This document shows, piece by piece, positions 1 to 6,790 of a DNA stretch of 29,313 nt (positions within the stretch are counted from its first letter, which is position 1; each line of letters starts with the position of its first letter). Made by a program: the position numbers and the translations under genes. The stretch is from a virus: the IMG/VR virus record IMGVR_UViG_3300025759_006851, positions 1 to 29,313 of that record; one strand, given 5' to 3'. The notes beneath the pieces are model-generated. The model was not told the DNA's origin, did not search any database, and saw only the letters and a list, made by a program, of their open reading frames with translations.

Positions 1-15
1 GGAAAGCAGGGTAGT

Positions 16-180
16 ATGCCAGAACACCATATGAAATTTAGTATCAACGATCACATAGCGACCGTTCCGGTTAGTGATACTGATGATCCTATGATTGCCC
101 TTGAACATGCAATGACTGTATTGCAATGGCAGTATCCTAATGCTACTATTGAATGGGTAGCTACTGAAACCTATGATTAA
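16..180 (+). CDS. small hypothetical protein (54 aa), possibly 5'-truncated
   Basis: A short reading frame from ATG at 16 to TAA at 178-180 gives a 54-residue acidic protein starting MPEHHMKFSIND and ending ATETYD. A purine-rich stretch (GGAAAGCAGGG) just before the ATG could be a ribosome site. The frame is also open back to base 1, so the gene could begin outside the window; a second ATG at 31 is another possible start. No family is recognised. It lies on the same strand as the following genes and is separated from the DUF932 gene by 35 bases that hold the first copy of the repeated palindrome. Confidence 0.5.
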   Translation: MPEHHMKFSINDHIATVPVSDTDDPMIALEHAMTVLQWQYPNATIEWVATETYD

Positions 181-182
181 CC

Positions 183-196
183 GTCCAACATTGGAC
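183..196. repeat. 14-bp perfect palindrome, copy 1 (candidate operator)
   Basis: GTCCAACATTGGAC is a perfect inverted repeat. It sits in the short gap between the 54-residue ORF and the DUF932 gene, 19 bases before that gene's ATG. The same palindrome occurs at 2633 and 11155. Together with its flanks (179-197) this copy is the exact reverse complement of 2632-2650 over 19 bases. Being intergenic, it is the copy best placed to act as a protein-binding site controlling the downstream gene. The role is inferred. Confidence 0.7.
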
Positions 197-214
197 ACTA
201 CAAAGGAACTATAC

Positions 215-231
215 AATGCCTTTAGACTTCC
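215..231 (+). repeat. 17-bp direct repeat, copy 1 (second copy 2414-2430)
   Basis: AATGCCTTTAGACTTCC occurs here, covering the DUF932 start codon and first codons (Met-Pro-Leu-Asp-Phe), and again exactly at 2414-2430 at the start of the 81-residue ORF. The sequences diverge after the 17 bases and the proteins are otherwise unrelated. This looks like a trace of recombination or duplication at the edges of the accessory block. Confidence 0.7.
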
Positions 232-1082
232 CGTTAGATGGGGTTGACCCCCGAATCTTTGGCGAGTTGCCAGAGAATATCAACTTCAAGGTATCCCACG
301 AACCTACTCGTATGGCAGGAAAAAAGTACGTGGTTAATCAATCCAACGGTGAGGTGTTGGGTATTGTTGGAAAGGGCTACCCTATCAACCCGCACCCTAA
401 CTTTTTCCGCCGTGTTCAGGCAGCTATTACTGACACGTTATCTTGGAATGATCTGGACGACGCTAAGGTACGGTGGCAAACCTCTCGGTTTGGTGCGTTT
501 GCACTAATGGATGTCACGTTTCCTAATGTGAAATACACGGTCACAACTGACCGCCATCAAACAGAGGTGTCTCAACGTGTCATTGCATTACATGGTCTTG
601 ATGGCCTGTGTTCTAATCAGATATTCTATGGTGCCATTGATAAGTTCTGTACAAACGGGATGCTATCGGGGGATCACACTCGTATCAGGCGGAAGAACAC
701 TACCAACTGGGACTTGGACACGTTCATTGATGAGCTTAACGAAGCTAAGGTAGAGTTCAATGCACATGGTCGCCTGCTTCAGACATGGGCTGACAAACAG
801 TTGGTAGTGCAGCGGGTGCAAGATGCTCTCAAGGCTATCGTCAAGTCAGATCGTAAGGCAGAGAAGCTGACTACTCTGTACCTCAATGAGGCCACGACAC
901 GTGGACATAATGTGTTCAGTCTTTACAGCGCACTAACTAACTTTGCTACTTATGCAGACGAACGTAACGGGTTCAAGCTACGTGAGACTGCTGCTGACAC
1001 GGCGGCAGTTACAATGTTCAAGCGTGAACAACAGGTTAATGATTGGGTAAGCCACCCTGCATTTAAAGCGCTTGCAGCATGA
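216..1082 (+). CDS. DUF932-family phage/plasmid-like protein
   Basis: The 288-residue product resembles the DUF932 family (phage/plasmid-like proteins, TIGR03299 type). The clearest mark is the segment CSNQIFYGAIDKFCTNGM near residues 131-148, whose C-T-N-G-M core is typical of the family. An N-terminal region with a GKGYPINPH-type stretch comes before it, and a charged helical C-terminal third follows. The biochemical role of DUF932 proteins is unknown; they are common in phage and plasmid early or accessory regions. The start is supported by AAAGGAAC upstream. The gene ends in an ATGA overlap with the phosphate-transporter-like gene, so the two are probably translated together. Its first 16 bases recur exactly at the start of the ORF at 2415. 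Confidence 0.8.
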   Translation: MPLDFPLDGVDPRIFGELPENINFKVSHEPTRMAGKKYVVNQSNGEVLGIVGKGYPINPHPNFFRRVQAAITDTLSWNDLDDAKVRWQTSRFGAFALMDVTFPNVKYTVTTDRHQTEVSQRVIALHGLDGLCSNQIFYGAIDKFCTNGMLSGDHTRIRRKNTTNWDLDTFIDELNEAKVEFNAHGRLLQTWADKQLVVQRVQDALKAIVKSDRKAEKLTTLYLNEATTRGHNVFSLYSALTNFATYADERNGFKLRETAADTAAVTMFKREQQVNDWVSHPAFKALAA

Positions 1083-1528
1083 TACCTAAAATAGAATTAG
1101 GTAATCCTATCGCCACTACACTTGTTGGGCTGGTTGTTTTCTATATCGGGCTGAAGATGTTTTCCGGTGGGATGAAGTCGATGGGTAACATGGATCACCT
1201 ATCGTACTTTATTCACAATCCTTACTGGATGTTTCTAGGTGGTATAGTTATGACCTTGCTGTGGCAGTCATCGTCTCTGTCCACTACTGCAATCATTGCT
1301 CTGGTAGCTTCGGGAGCAGTGCCTTTACCTGCTGCCATTGCATGTGTATTAGGTGCAAACATAGGTACGACTGGTACTATATGGTTGGCAGGTTTGTTTG
1401 TGTCAGACGGTATGCCTAAAGGTGATACACTCAGAATTGCGATGGCTCATACAGGTGTAAACCTTATGATGGCGCTGAGCCTATTACCTTTTGTCCACCA
1501 CATCGCTAGATTCTTAAGTAGATTCTAA
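1079..1528 (+). CDS. half-size Na+/phosphate cotransporter-like membrane protein
   Basis: This 149-residue hydrophobic protein has the hallmarks of one repeat of the Na/Pi cotransporter family (PF02690; NptA/SLC34-like). These are a QSSS motif at residues 63-66, a GANIGTTGT segment at 92-100, and an A-x-x-H-x-x-x-N-like segment (MAHTGVN) at 122-128. About four membrane-spanning stretches can be drawn (about 8-28, 48-66, 70-95 and 120-145). Full transporters carry two such repeats in inverted topology and are at least twice as long; this one has a single repeat and no sign of frameshift decay. It might work as a dimer, modify a host transporter, or do something else. The start codon overlaps the DUF932 stop (ATGA). 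The family call is fairly firm; phosphate transport is an inference. Confidence 0.75.
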   Translation: MIPKIELGNPIATTLVGLVVFYIGLKMFSGGMKSMGNMDHLSYFIHNPYWMFLGGIVMTLLWQSSSLSTTAIIALVASGAVPLPAAIACVLGANIGTTGTIWLAGLFVSDGMPKGDTLRIAMAHTGVNLMMALSLLPFVHHIARFLSRF

Positions 1529-1543
1529 ACAAAGGAATGCAAT

Positions 1544-1927
1544 ATGCTGACAACAGCATTTATGTGCGCTGCTATTGCAGTGTATTACGAGGCTCGCAAT
1601 CAACCACCTGAAGGGCAGCGGCAAGTTGTCCATGTTATAGCCAACAGGGTATACCATTCAGGTTTCCCCGATAACATCTGTGACGTAGTGAAGCAGCGAC
1701 ACCAGTTCAGCTTTTACTGGGACGGTAAGCCTGAACGACCTCGTGATAAAGTTGCGTGGGAGGCAGCTAAGACAGCAGTCGAAGAGGCTTACGAAGAACC
1801 TTATGAAAACTTAGGTGCGACACATTATCATGCGACATATGTGCAGCCTTATTGGTCTTTGTCTCCTAACTTTGTTAGGTTGGCCCAGATAGGAGACCAC
1901 ATCTTTTACGTAGAGGGAACTAGATGA
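1544..1927 (+). CDS. cell wall hydrolase, SleB-like
   Basis: The 127-residue protein matches the SleB/CwlJ-type cell wall hydrolase domain (Hydrolase_2, PF07486). It has the opening AIAVYYEARNQPPEGQ with the presumed catalytic glutamate at residue 16, then VIANRVYHSGFPDNICDVV, RHQFSFYWDG, an ATHYHATYVQPYW segment, and a closing GDHIFY strand. Members cleave the glycan backbone of peptidoglycan. No signal peptide is convincing; the hydrophobic start belongs to the fold. AAAGGAATGC provides the ribosome site and the end overlaps the next gene by 4 bases. A second, unrelated murein hydrolase (GH108) lies at 6034. Which of them is the endolysin, and which is virion-borne or accessory, cannot be told from sequence. 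Confidence 0.82.
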   Translation: MLTTAFMCAAIAVYYEARNQPPEGQRQVVHVIANRVYHSGFPDNICDVVKQRHQFSFYWDGKPERPRDKVAWEAAKTAVEEAYEEPYENLGATHYHATYVQPYWSLSPNFVRLAQIGDHIFYVEGTR

Positions 1928-2415
1928 ACATCTTCAAACTAGCAGACGATCCGGCGCATTGCGCGGAGGATCATTGCGACAAGCACATTGTCAAGATGAT
2001 ACTGGAGTACGGACAGTTGCTGTCCACTGCACATCATGTACTTGATGGTGAGGATGCACCGGAAGGCATCTACAAAAAGACACACGTCAATCATCCATCA
2101 GCAGTGTGGGCCAGAGAAAGTAGTATGAATTATCTGTGGCTATACACACTGATGGGTGAGTGTATGGATGAGTACACTCGCAGGTATGGTAAGGATCATG
2201 CTACAGAGCGTCTTGTACCTATGCTATGCCGCAAGCCTAAGAATATGCCATTCGGTCATCTCACTGACATACCACAATGTATGCCGGATGAATACAAACG
2301 GGAGGGTGATCCTGTTGGGGCATACCGAGCATACTACAAAGGTGAGAAGGCTCACTTCGCCACATGGAAATACACAATCACACCGTACTGGTGGGACAAC
2401 GAGGAAGATGACTAA
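1924..2415 (+). CDS. conserved phage protein of unknown function (MNIF...CDKH family)
   Basis: The 163-residue protein has a pattern I associate with a widespread family of uncharacterised phage proteins: an N-terminal MNIFKLADDP, then HCDKHIVKMILEYGQLLSTA (about 18-37), a KTHVNHPSAVWAR stretch, and a C-terminal YRAYYKGEKAHFATWKYT segment ending in aromatic residues. Conserved His, Asp and Lys residues in the first motif suggest an enzyme, possibly metal-dependent. I have a weak recollection of links to pyrimidine-dimer glycosylase-like annotation in relatives but cannot support that from motifs here. It overlaps the SleB gene by 4 bases and its stop overlaps the next ATG (TAATG). Confidence 0.6.
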   Translation: MNIFKLADDPAHCAEDHCDKHIVKMILEYGQLLSTAHHVLDGEDAPEGIYKKTHVNHPSAVWARESSMNYLWLYTLMGECMDEYTRRYGKDHATERLVPMLCRKPKNMPFGHLTDIPQCMPDEYKREGDPVGAYRAYYKGEKAHFATWKYTITPYWWDNEEDD

Positions 2416-2430
2416 TGCCTTTAGACTTCC
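2414..2430 (+). repeat. 17-bp direct repeat, copy 2
   Basis: This is the exact second copy of AATGCCTTTAGACTTCC, overlapping the start of the 81-residue ORF. It lies about 2.2 kb from copy 1, and a copy of the inverted palindrome follows it by about 200 bases. Confidence 0.7.
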
Positions 2431-2660
2431 TAATGCAGGAAATAAATAACATGCAAGATGTTTACTGCACTCAACCTAAAAAGGTTAATGGCCTATGGGT
2501 TATGAACGTACATACCTACGGAGAAACACTAGGTGTTGCACAGTTTAAAACAAAACAGAATGCTCTTATGTTTAGGGATGAGCTAGATAACTGGGACAAG
2601 ATCGGGGATAAAATATCCCGACGAAAGATGCTGTCCAATGTTGGACGGTTCAACCAGTAG
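2415..2660 (+). CDS. hypothetical protein (81 aa; start may be 2451)
   Basis: This small basic protein contains a segment (VNGLWVMNVHTYGETLGVAQFKTK, shown here only as a region near residues 24-47) that looks like a short beta-sheet domain; no family is recognised. The ATG at 2415 overlaps the upstream stop, but an in-frame ATG at 2451 has a better ribosome site (AGGAA about 9 bases upstream), giving 69 residues. The first 16 bases (ATGCCTTTAGACTTCC) repeat those of the DUF932 gene exactly, which favours a duplicated or recombined 5' end. The 3' end contains the second palindrome, encoding Ser-Asn-Val-Gly, just before the integrase. Confidence 0.6.
   Translation: MPLDFLMQEINNMQDVYCTQPKKVNGLWVMNVHTYGETLGVAQFKTKQNALMFRDELDNWDKIGDKISRRKMLSNVGRFNQ
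2633..2646. repeat. 14-bp perfect palindrome, copy 2
   Basis: GTCCAATGTTGGAC lies inside the last codons of the 81-residue ORF, 29 bases before the integrase ATG. With flanks (2632-2650, TGTCCAATGTTGGACGGTT) it is a 19-base exact inverted match to 179-197. Its place just upstream of the integrase ribosome site would suit an operator for integrase expression, although it is also coding sequence. Confidence 0.7.
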
Positions 2661-2675
2661 TTACAGGAGGGTGAT

Positions 2676-3755
2676 ATGGATGTACCTAAGTATGTCAAAC
2701 GAATTATCAAAAGAGATGGCAAGGTTATATACCACTATCGCCCTCCCCCTAAATACATAAGCTTAGGATTGGTACGTAGACAGGCATTGACAAACAGACA
2801 GTCTACATCCTACAAACTTGCTAAGGAGTTCAATGCTGCTATAGATGAATGGAAAGAGGGGCAGCTTAAACATAAGAACCTGAAAGCTAATGCCCCTCTA
2901 TCTATGCTGGTCTATCAGTATAAACACTCCCCTAACTTCAAGGGCTTACAGGAGGATACTCAAGCAGATTACCTGCTCTATCTTAACAGGGTAGTTGATA
3001 TGTTTAATGACCCACCTATGAGTTCGCTTACGCATAGACAAGCACAGGAATACTACGATGATCTAGTAGATAGCGGAGTGTTCGCTGCTAACAAAACGGT
3101 ACGGATTGCAAGCGTGTTGTTTAACTATGCACTTGACAGGGAGTTGGTTAGTCTCAATCCTTTTTCTCGTGTAAAGAAAAGACAAACACCGCAGCGTAAA
3201 GTTGTATGGTCACATGAACAGGTTCAACAATTCCTCGATACATCTTATGGTAGGTGGGAGTGGAGAAACATTGGGTTGATTTTTCACATGACCTATGCTT
3301 GGGTGCAGAGGGTAGGAGATACTAGACTATTAACGTGGGACAGTATCAACTTTGACAACGAAAGTATTACTATCCTGCAATCAAAAAGAAAGGCTCAGGT
3401 ACACCTACCTATTGAAGAAAAGCTAATGGACTTGCTGCGACAACAGCACAAAGACTTTGGCTTTCAGCCTTACATAGCACCCCGTGTTACACCACATAAA
3501 GGACAGTATCTACCTTACTCTTCTTATATGGTATCACACATTATAAAAGATATTCTTAAAGAAGCTAAGCTACCGTCTACACTACGTGTGAGTGATCTAC
3601 GTAGGACAGGGGCAACACAGATGGTAGAGGGTGGTGTGCCAGTTACATCTATTATGCAAGTAACAGGTCATGTAAATCCTGCCTCTCTTAAACCCTACTT
3701 AAAAAATACATTGAGGGGTGCGACAGAAGCACTCAGAGGAAGGTCAATGGTATGA
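2676..3755 (+). CDS. int: tyrosine recombinase / phage integrase
   Basis: The 359-residue protein has the layout of a phage tyrosine integrase: a basic N-terminal arm-binding part, a core-binding region (about 70-170, with QADYLLYLNRV and a VLFNYALDRELV helix) and a catalytic domain. Visible active-site residues are Arg212 (YAWVQRVGDTRL), a beta-hairpin Lys around 237-239, Arg309 in SDLRRTGAT, His332 in TGH and the nucleophile Tyr341 nine residues later (PYLKNT). The usual His of the HxxR box is Ser306, an uncommon but tolerated change. An AGGAGG box at 2665-2670 with 5-base spacing gives an unusually strong ribosome site. The stop overlaps the primase start (ATGA). An integrase implies site-specific integration, but no attachment site or repressor was identified. 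Confidence 0.93.
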   Translation: MDVPKYVKRIIKRDGKVIYHYRPPPKYISLGLVRRQALTNRQSTSYKLAKEFNAAIDEWKEGQLKHKNLKANAPLSMLVYQYKHSPNFKGLQEDTQADYLLYLNRVVDMFNDPPMSSLTHRQAQEYYDDLVDSGVFAANKTVRIASVLFNYALDRELVSLNPFSRVKKRQTPQRKVVWSHEQVQQFLDTSYGRWEWRNIGLIFHMTYAWVQRVGDTRLLTWDSINFDNESITILQSKRKAQVHLPIEEKLMDLLRQQHKDFGFQPYIAPRVTPHKGQYLPYSSYMVSHIIKDILKEAKLPSTLRVSDLRRTGATQMVEGGVPVTSIMQVTGHVNPASLKPYLKNTLRGATEALRGRSMV

Positions 3756-4519
3756 GGATAAAAGATTTTGTTATTGCGCTTGGGCTAAAACCTGATACAA
3801 CTAAGCGCATGAACTGCCCTAAATGTAATGGGCGTGGTACGTTTACCGCCAGCAACTTACAGGGTGAGCTTGTATGGAACTGCTACAAGGCAGGGTGCGG
3901 CATAAAGGGACGCGACACTACGTCGCTACCAGCTACACATATCAAGCGGCGTCTCAACCCTGTTACCCCTAAGTCTATGGGGCCAGAGCCTTTTGATAGA
4001 CCTGATTACATAGTCAACCAGCAACCAGATACACTGCAAGATTGGTGCGACAAATGGGACATTGACATCAAGGATGTTTTGTACGATGTTAGGCAACACA
4101 GAGCAGTGTTTCCGATCACTTACAAAGGTCTTATGGTGGATGCAGCAGGGCGCGCGATTAGCCAGCATAGGAAACCAAAGTGGTTGCGTTACGCTAGCTC
4201 TGGTGTACCGTACACATACGGCAATGGTATGGTAGGTGTATTGGTAGAGGACTGCATCAGTGCTTATACTGTAGGGCGAGGCAATGTTATAGGTATCTCT
4301 GTCTTAGGCACCTCATTGTCAGAGGATCACATACGTTATCTACCAGTGCTAGATCGTATTGTTATCTGCCTTGACCCCGATGCTCTACCTAAGACGCTCA
4401 AGATAGCGAGCCAACTACGTACTATAGTGCCTGATGTAAAGGTTCTACGTACCACAGATGATCTGAAATACAAACACCCTTCCGACCTTGCGGCATTGGA
4501 GAATATGCTATGGAACTAG
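3752..4519 (+). CDS. DNA primase (zinc finger plus TOPRIM)
   Basis: The 255-residue protein matches a phage primase of the T7 gp4 N-terminal type. A zinc ribbon comes first: Cys22-x2-Cys25 and Cys44-x4-Cys49. A linker and a TOPRIM-like domain follow, with Glu166 in VLVEDCISAY and the Asp208-x-Asp210 pair in VICLDPDA. These residues bind the metal ions used for RNA primer synthesis. In T7 primase and helicase are fused; here the helicase is a separate gene starting inside the last ten bases of this one, which points to coupled translation and joint action at the fork. Confidence 0.88.
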   Translation: MRIKDFVIALGLKPDTTKRMNCPKCNGRGTFTASNLQGELVWNCYKAGCGIKGRDTTSLPATHIKRRLNPVTPKSMGPEPFDRPDYIVNQQPDTLQDWCDKWDIDIKDVLYDVRQHRAVFPITYKGLMVDAAGRAISQHRKPKWLRYASSGVPYTYGNGMVGVLVEDCISAYTVGRGNVIGISVLGTSLSEDHIRYLPVLDRIVICLDPDALPKTLKIASQLRTIVPDVKVLRTTDDLKYKHPSDLAALENMLWN

Positions 4520-5736
4520 CCCTGTTACGATCTCTTATGAACAAAGAGTTCTACTCTTCTACACGTGGGGCTAAGTGTCCTGACTCCCTCTTTACGTCTG
4601 ACGGAAAGAAAATCAAATCTGCTATTGACAAAGCTATATCTTCTTATGATAGAAGCGTAACACCTGATGAGATACAGGCGATCTTCCTTGCTGACAATCC
4701 TTCTCTCAGTACATCACAGAAGACAGCATATGAGAGTATGTTTCTACAGATTAAAAAGCAATCAGAGTTAGGTGTAGATGTAGCACGTGATGTGTTCAGT
4801 AAACTATTCCAACAGGTGTTGGGAGAAGAAATTGCTAACTTAGGGTTTGATTACGTAAATGGTACACAGAATAGTCTCGAACCTCTTCGTAGGCTATTGG
4901 ACAACCACCAAGACAACTTTCTACCACAGACTGACATCGAGTGGGAGAACATGTCACTTGATTATATCTTAGAAAAGAACTCTCAAGAAGCACGTTGGGT
5001 ATTCAACGTCCCATCTCTTACTCGTAAGGTTTCAGGCATCAGTGGTGGTCATCTTATTGAGGTAGGCGCTCGTCCCAACACAGGTAAGACAAGCTTCCAC
5101 GCCTCTCTTGTGGCCGGTACGGACGGCTTTGCTGAGCAGGGTGCTAAGTGTGTGGTACTTTGTAACGAAGAGAGCGCACACCGTGTTACGGCTAGGTATC
5201 TTAGTGCCACTATGAATATGCACATAGATGAGATCGCTGAGAACAAGACACAAGCGCTGGCTAAGTGGAGAGAAAAAGAGAAGAACATCTTTATCAAAGA
5301 CACAACAGGCAAGGACATGGCGTGGGTTGAGTCCCTTTGTAAGGCTGTTGATCCTGATATCCTTGTGCTTGACATGGGAGATAAGTTCGCTTCTATGAAG
5401 GGCAACCCTGCTCGTCCTGACTTAGTACTTGGTGCCAATGCTGTGTACGCAAGACAGATAGCTAAGTACTATGACTGTGCCGTTATGTATATGTCGCAGC
5501 TATCTGCTGAAGCAGAAGGCCGTGTCGTTCTCAACCAAGCTATGATGGAAGGCAGCAAGACAGGCAAGGCAGCGGAGGCTGATCTGATGTTTCTCATTGC
5601 TAAAAACCCTACTGTTGAAGGGCAGGAGGAAGATGATACACAACGTCACATCAACGTCGTAAAAAATAAGTTGACTGGGTGGCACGGTATAGTACACTGT
5701 GATCTAGATTGGCGAAGCGGTAGATACACCGCGTAA
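4510..5736 (+). CDS. replicative DNA helicase (DnaB/gp4-like)
   Basis: The 408-residue protein is a ring-type replicative helicase. An N-terminal helical part (MELALLRSLM... to about residue 130) resembles the DnaB amino-terminal domain. The RecA-like core follows, with Walker A GARPNTGKTS at 186-195, a glutamate-containing CNEES segment near 218-222, and Walker B ILVLDMGD at 284-291. A YMSQLS segment followed by the GSKTGKAAEADLMFLI region corresponds to the DNA-binding and arginine-finger motifs. It should unwind DNA using nucleotide hydrolysis and work with the primase encoded just upstream. The ATG lies in the primase gene's 3' end. Confidence 0.9.
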   Translation: MELALLRSLMNKEFYSSTRGAKCPDSLFTSDGKKIKSAIDKAISSYDRSVTPDEIQAIFLADNPSLSTSQKTAYESMFLQIKKQSELGVDVARDVFSKLFQQVLGEEIANLGFDYVNGTQNSLEPLRRLLDNHQDNFLPQTDIEWENMSLDYILEKNSQEARWVFNVPSLTRKVSGISGGHLIEVGARPNTGKTSFHASLVAGTDGFAEQGAKCVVLCNEESAHRVTARYLSATMNMHIDEIAENKTQALAKWREKEKNIFIKDTTGKDMAWVESLCKAVDPDILVLDMGDKFASMKGNPARPDLVLGANAVYARQIAKYYDCAVMYMSQLSAEAEGRVVLNQAMMEGSKTGKAAEADLMFLIAKNPTVEGQEEDDTQRHINVVKNKLTGWHGIVHCDLDWRSGRYTA

Positions 5737-5765
5737 AACTACAACACAAACACAAGGAGAACTAC

Positions 5766-6041
5766 ATGCCTTTTACTAAAGAAGAAGCTGCCAAACAGCG
5801 AGGTCGCCCTACTCAACCCAAACTTATTACACAACATGAAACTGATGTGCTTCGTGTTCGAGTTGCGTTGCGCGGTGTCGAAGCAGAGAAAAACTCTGGG
5901 CCTCCCTTTATTGTTGTAGACAATGTAGTTGGTATTGTTTATACGGCAGACGGTGTACAAATTCAGAACAGTGCTGGTCATTTTACCCACCTAACATGGG
6001 CCAGTGTTGTGTTTATGGCGTCGGAGAAAATGGATGTATAA
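5766..6041 (+). CDS. hypothetical protein (91 aa)
   Basis: A 91-residue protein preceded by a good ribosome site (ACAAGGAGA). The N-terminal 30 residues are basic and probably extended (MPFTKEEAAKQRGRPTQPK), followed by a beta-rich half with PPFIVVDNVVGIVY. No family is recognised. Its stop codon lies inside the start of the GH108 lysozyme gene (overlap 6034-6041), and it follows the helicase after a 29-base gap, so it belongs to the same transcription unit. Confidence 0.6.
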   Translation: MPFTKEEAAKQRGRPTQPKLITQHETDVLRVRVALRGVEAEKNSGPPFIVVDNVVGIVYTADGVQIQNSAGHFTHLTWASVVFMASEKMDV

Positions 6042-6594
6042 TTTTAAAAAAGCTTTTGGATTAACCGTAGGCCACGAAGGTGGGTATGGAAATGATAAAC
6101 GGGATCGAGGTAACTGGACAACAGGTGTCATTGGAGAGGGAGAACTAAAGGGTACAAAGTATGGCGTTAGCGCTATGTCCTACCCCGATTATGATATTGA
6201 GAACCTTACACTTGAACAGGCTGAGAAAATTTACACCCGTGACTATTGGGATAAGCTGAGTGCTAATCAACTACCGGACGGTGTAGATGTTTTCCTCTTT
6301 GATTATGCAGTTAACTCTGGTGTTGCGCGTTCAGCCATATCCCTTCAACGCATGGTTGGCGCAGCGGATGATGGACACATTGGGCCTCAAACACTTAAAC
6401 TAGTAGAGAAACGGTATTCTAGTGCAGACAAAAGTAAAACACTACAACTTCTCAATCAGTTGTATGTAAACAGAGAACATTTTTACAAAAAGCTTACCAC
6501 CTTTGATATCTATGGTAAGGGTTGGTTACGACGTAACGATGAGATTTTTAAGGCTGCTTCTACTCTGTTGCAGTACGGGGTCATGCGTCCTTAA
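6034..6594 (+). CDS. GH108-type lysozyme (endolysin candidate)
   Basis: The 186-residue protein has the signature of glycoside hydrolase family 108 (ZliS-like secretion lysozymes). VGHEGGYGND carries the presumed catalytic Glu15, then GNWTTG, a KGTKYGVSAM stretch, LTLEQAEKIYTRDYWD, FDYAVNSG and a DGHIGPQTL peptidoglycan-binding-like turn. These enzymes cut the glycan chain of murein, so this is the most likely endolysin. The frame is open up to 6004, but ATG 6034 is preferred: it overlaps the previous stop and follows a GGAG box, and the extra upstream residues (MLCLWRRRK) do not fit the family. No signal peptide is seen, so export would need a holin such as the one proposed at 24231-24392. 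Confidence 0.87.
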   Translation: MYNFKKAFGLTVGHEGGYGNDKRDRGNWTTGVIGEGELKGTKYGVSAMSYPDYDIENLTLEQAEKIYTRDYWDKLSANQLPDGVDVFLFDYAVNSGVARSAISLQRMVGAADDGHIGPQTLKLVEKRYSSADKSKTLQLLNQLYVNREHFYKKLTTFDIYGKGWLRRNDEIFKAASTLLQYGVMRP

Positions 6595-6788
6595 TGCCTT
6601 ATTACATAGACATACCATTAGGATGGAAGTACGGGTTCCCTAAAATAATACCGTATGATAATATCTTTATTCCTGAAGGATTGTTTAAATGGGTAGCTAA
6701 CAATGGATGCCCTCAAGAACATATAGATAATATGGGGAACTCTTTTTATGTTCGTCTTTGGAAGACTATAGACAAAGGAGATACTTAA
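6594..6788 (+). CDS. hypothetical protein (64 aa)
   Basis: A 64-residue aromatic-rich protein (MPYYIDIPLGWKYGFPK...). Its ATG overlaps the lysozyme stop in a TAATG arrangement, implying translational coupling. No domain is recognised. The short gap to the next gene contains that gene's ribosome site (AAAGGAG). Confidence 0.55.
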   Translation: MPYYIDIPLGWKYGFPKIIPYDNIFIPEGLFKWVANNGCPQEHIDNMGNSFYVRLWKTIDKGDT

Positions 6789-6790
6789 CA

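Noticed and set aside
2605-2619. Hairpin GGGATA-AAA-TATCCC upstream of the integrase, as a terminator
   Set aside because: The 6-bp stem is AT-containing and no T-run follows; it lies in coding sequence. It may still matter with the nearby palindrome but is not supported as a terminator.
2646-2660. GGTTCAACC after the palindrome as a tRNA T-arm and attachment site
   Set aside because: The surrounding bases do not make an acceptor stem or match a tRNA 3' end, and the stretch is coding.
5719-5736. Small hairpin GCGGT...ACCGC at the helicase end, as a terminator
   Set aside because: Only five base pairs and followed by AAAACTAC, not a T-run; transcription probably continues to the next gene.
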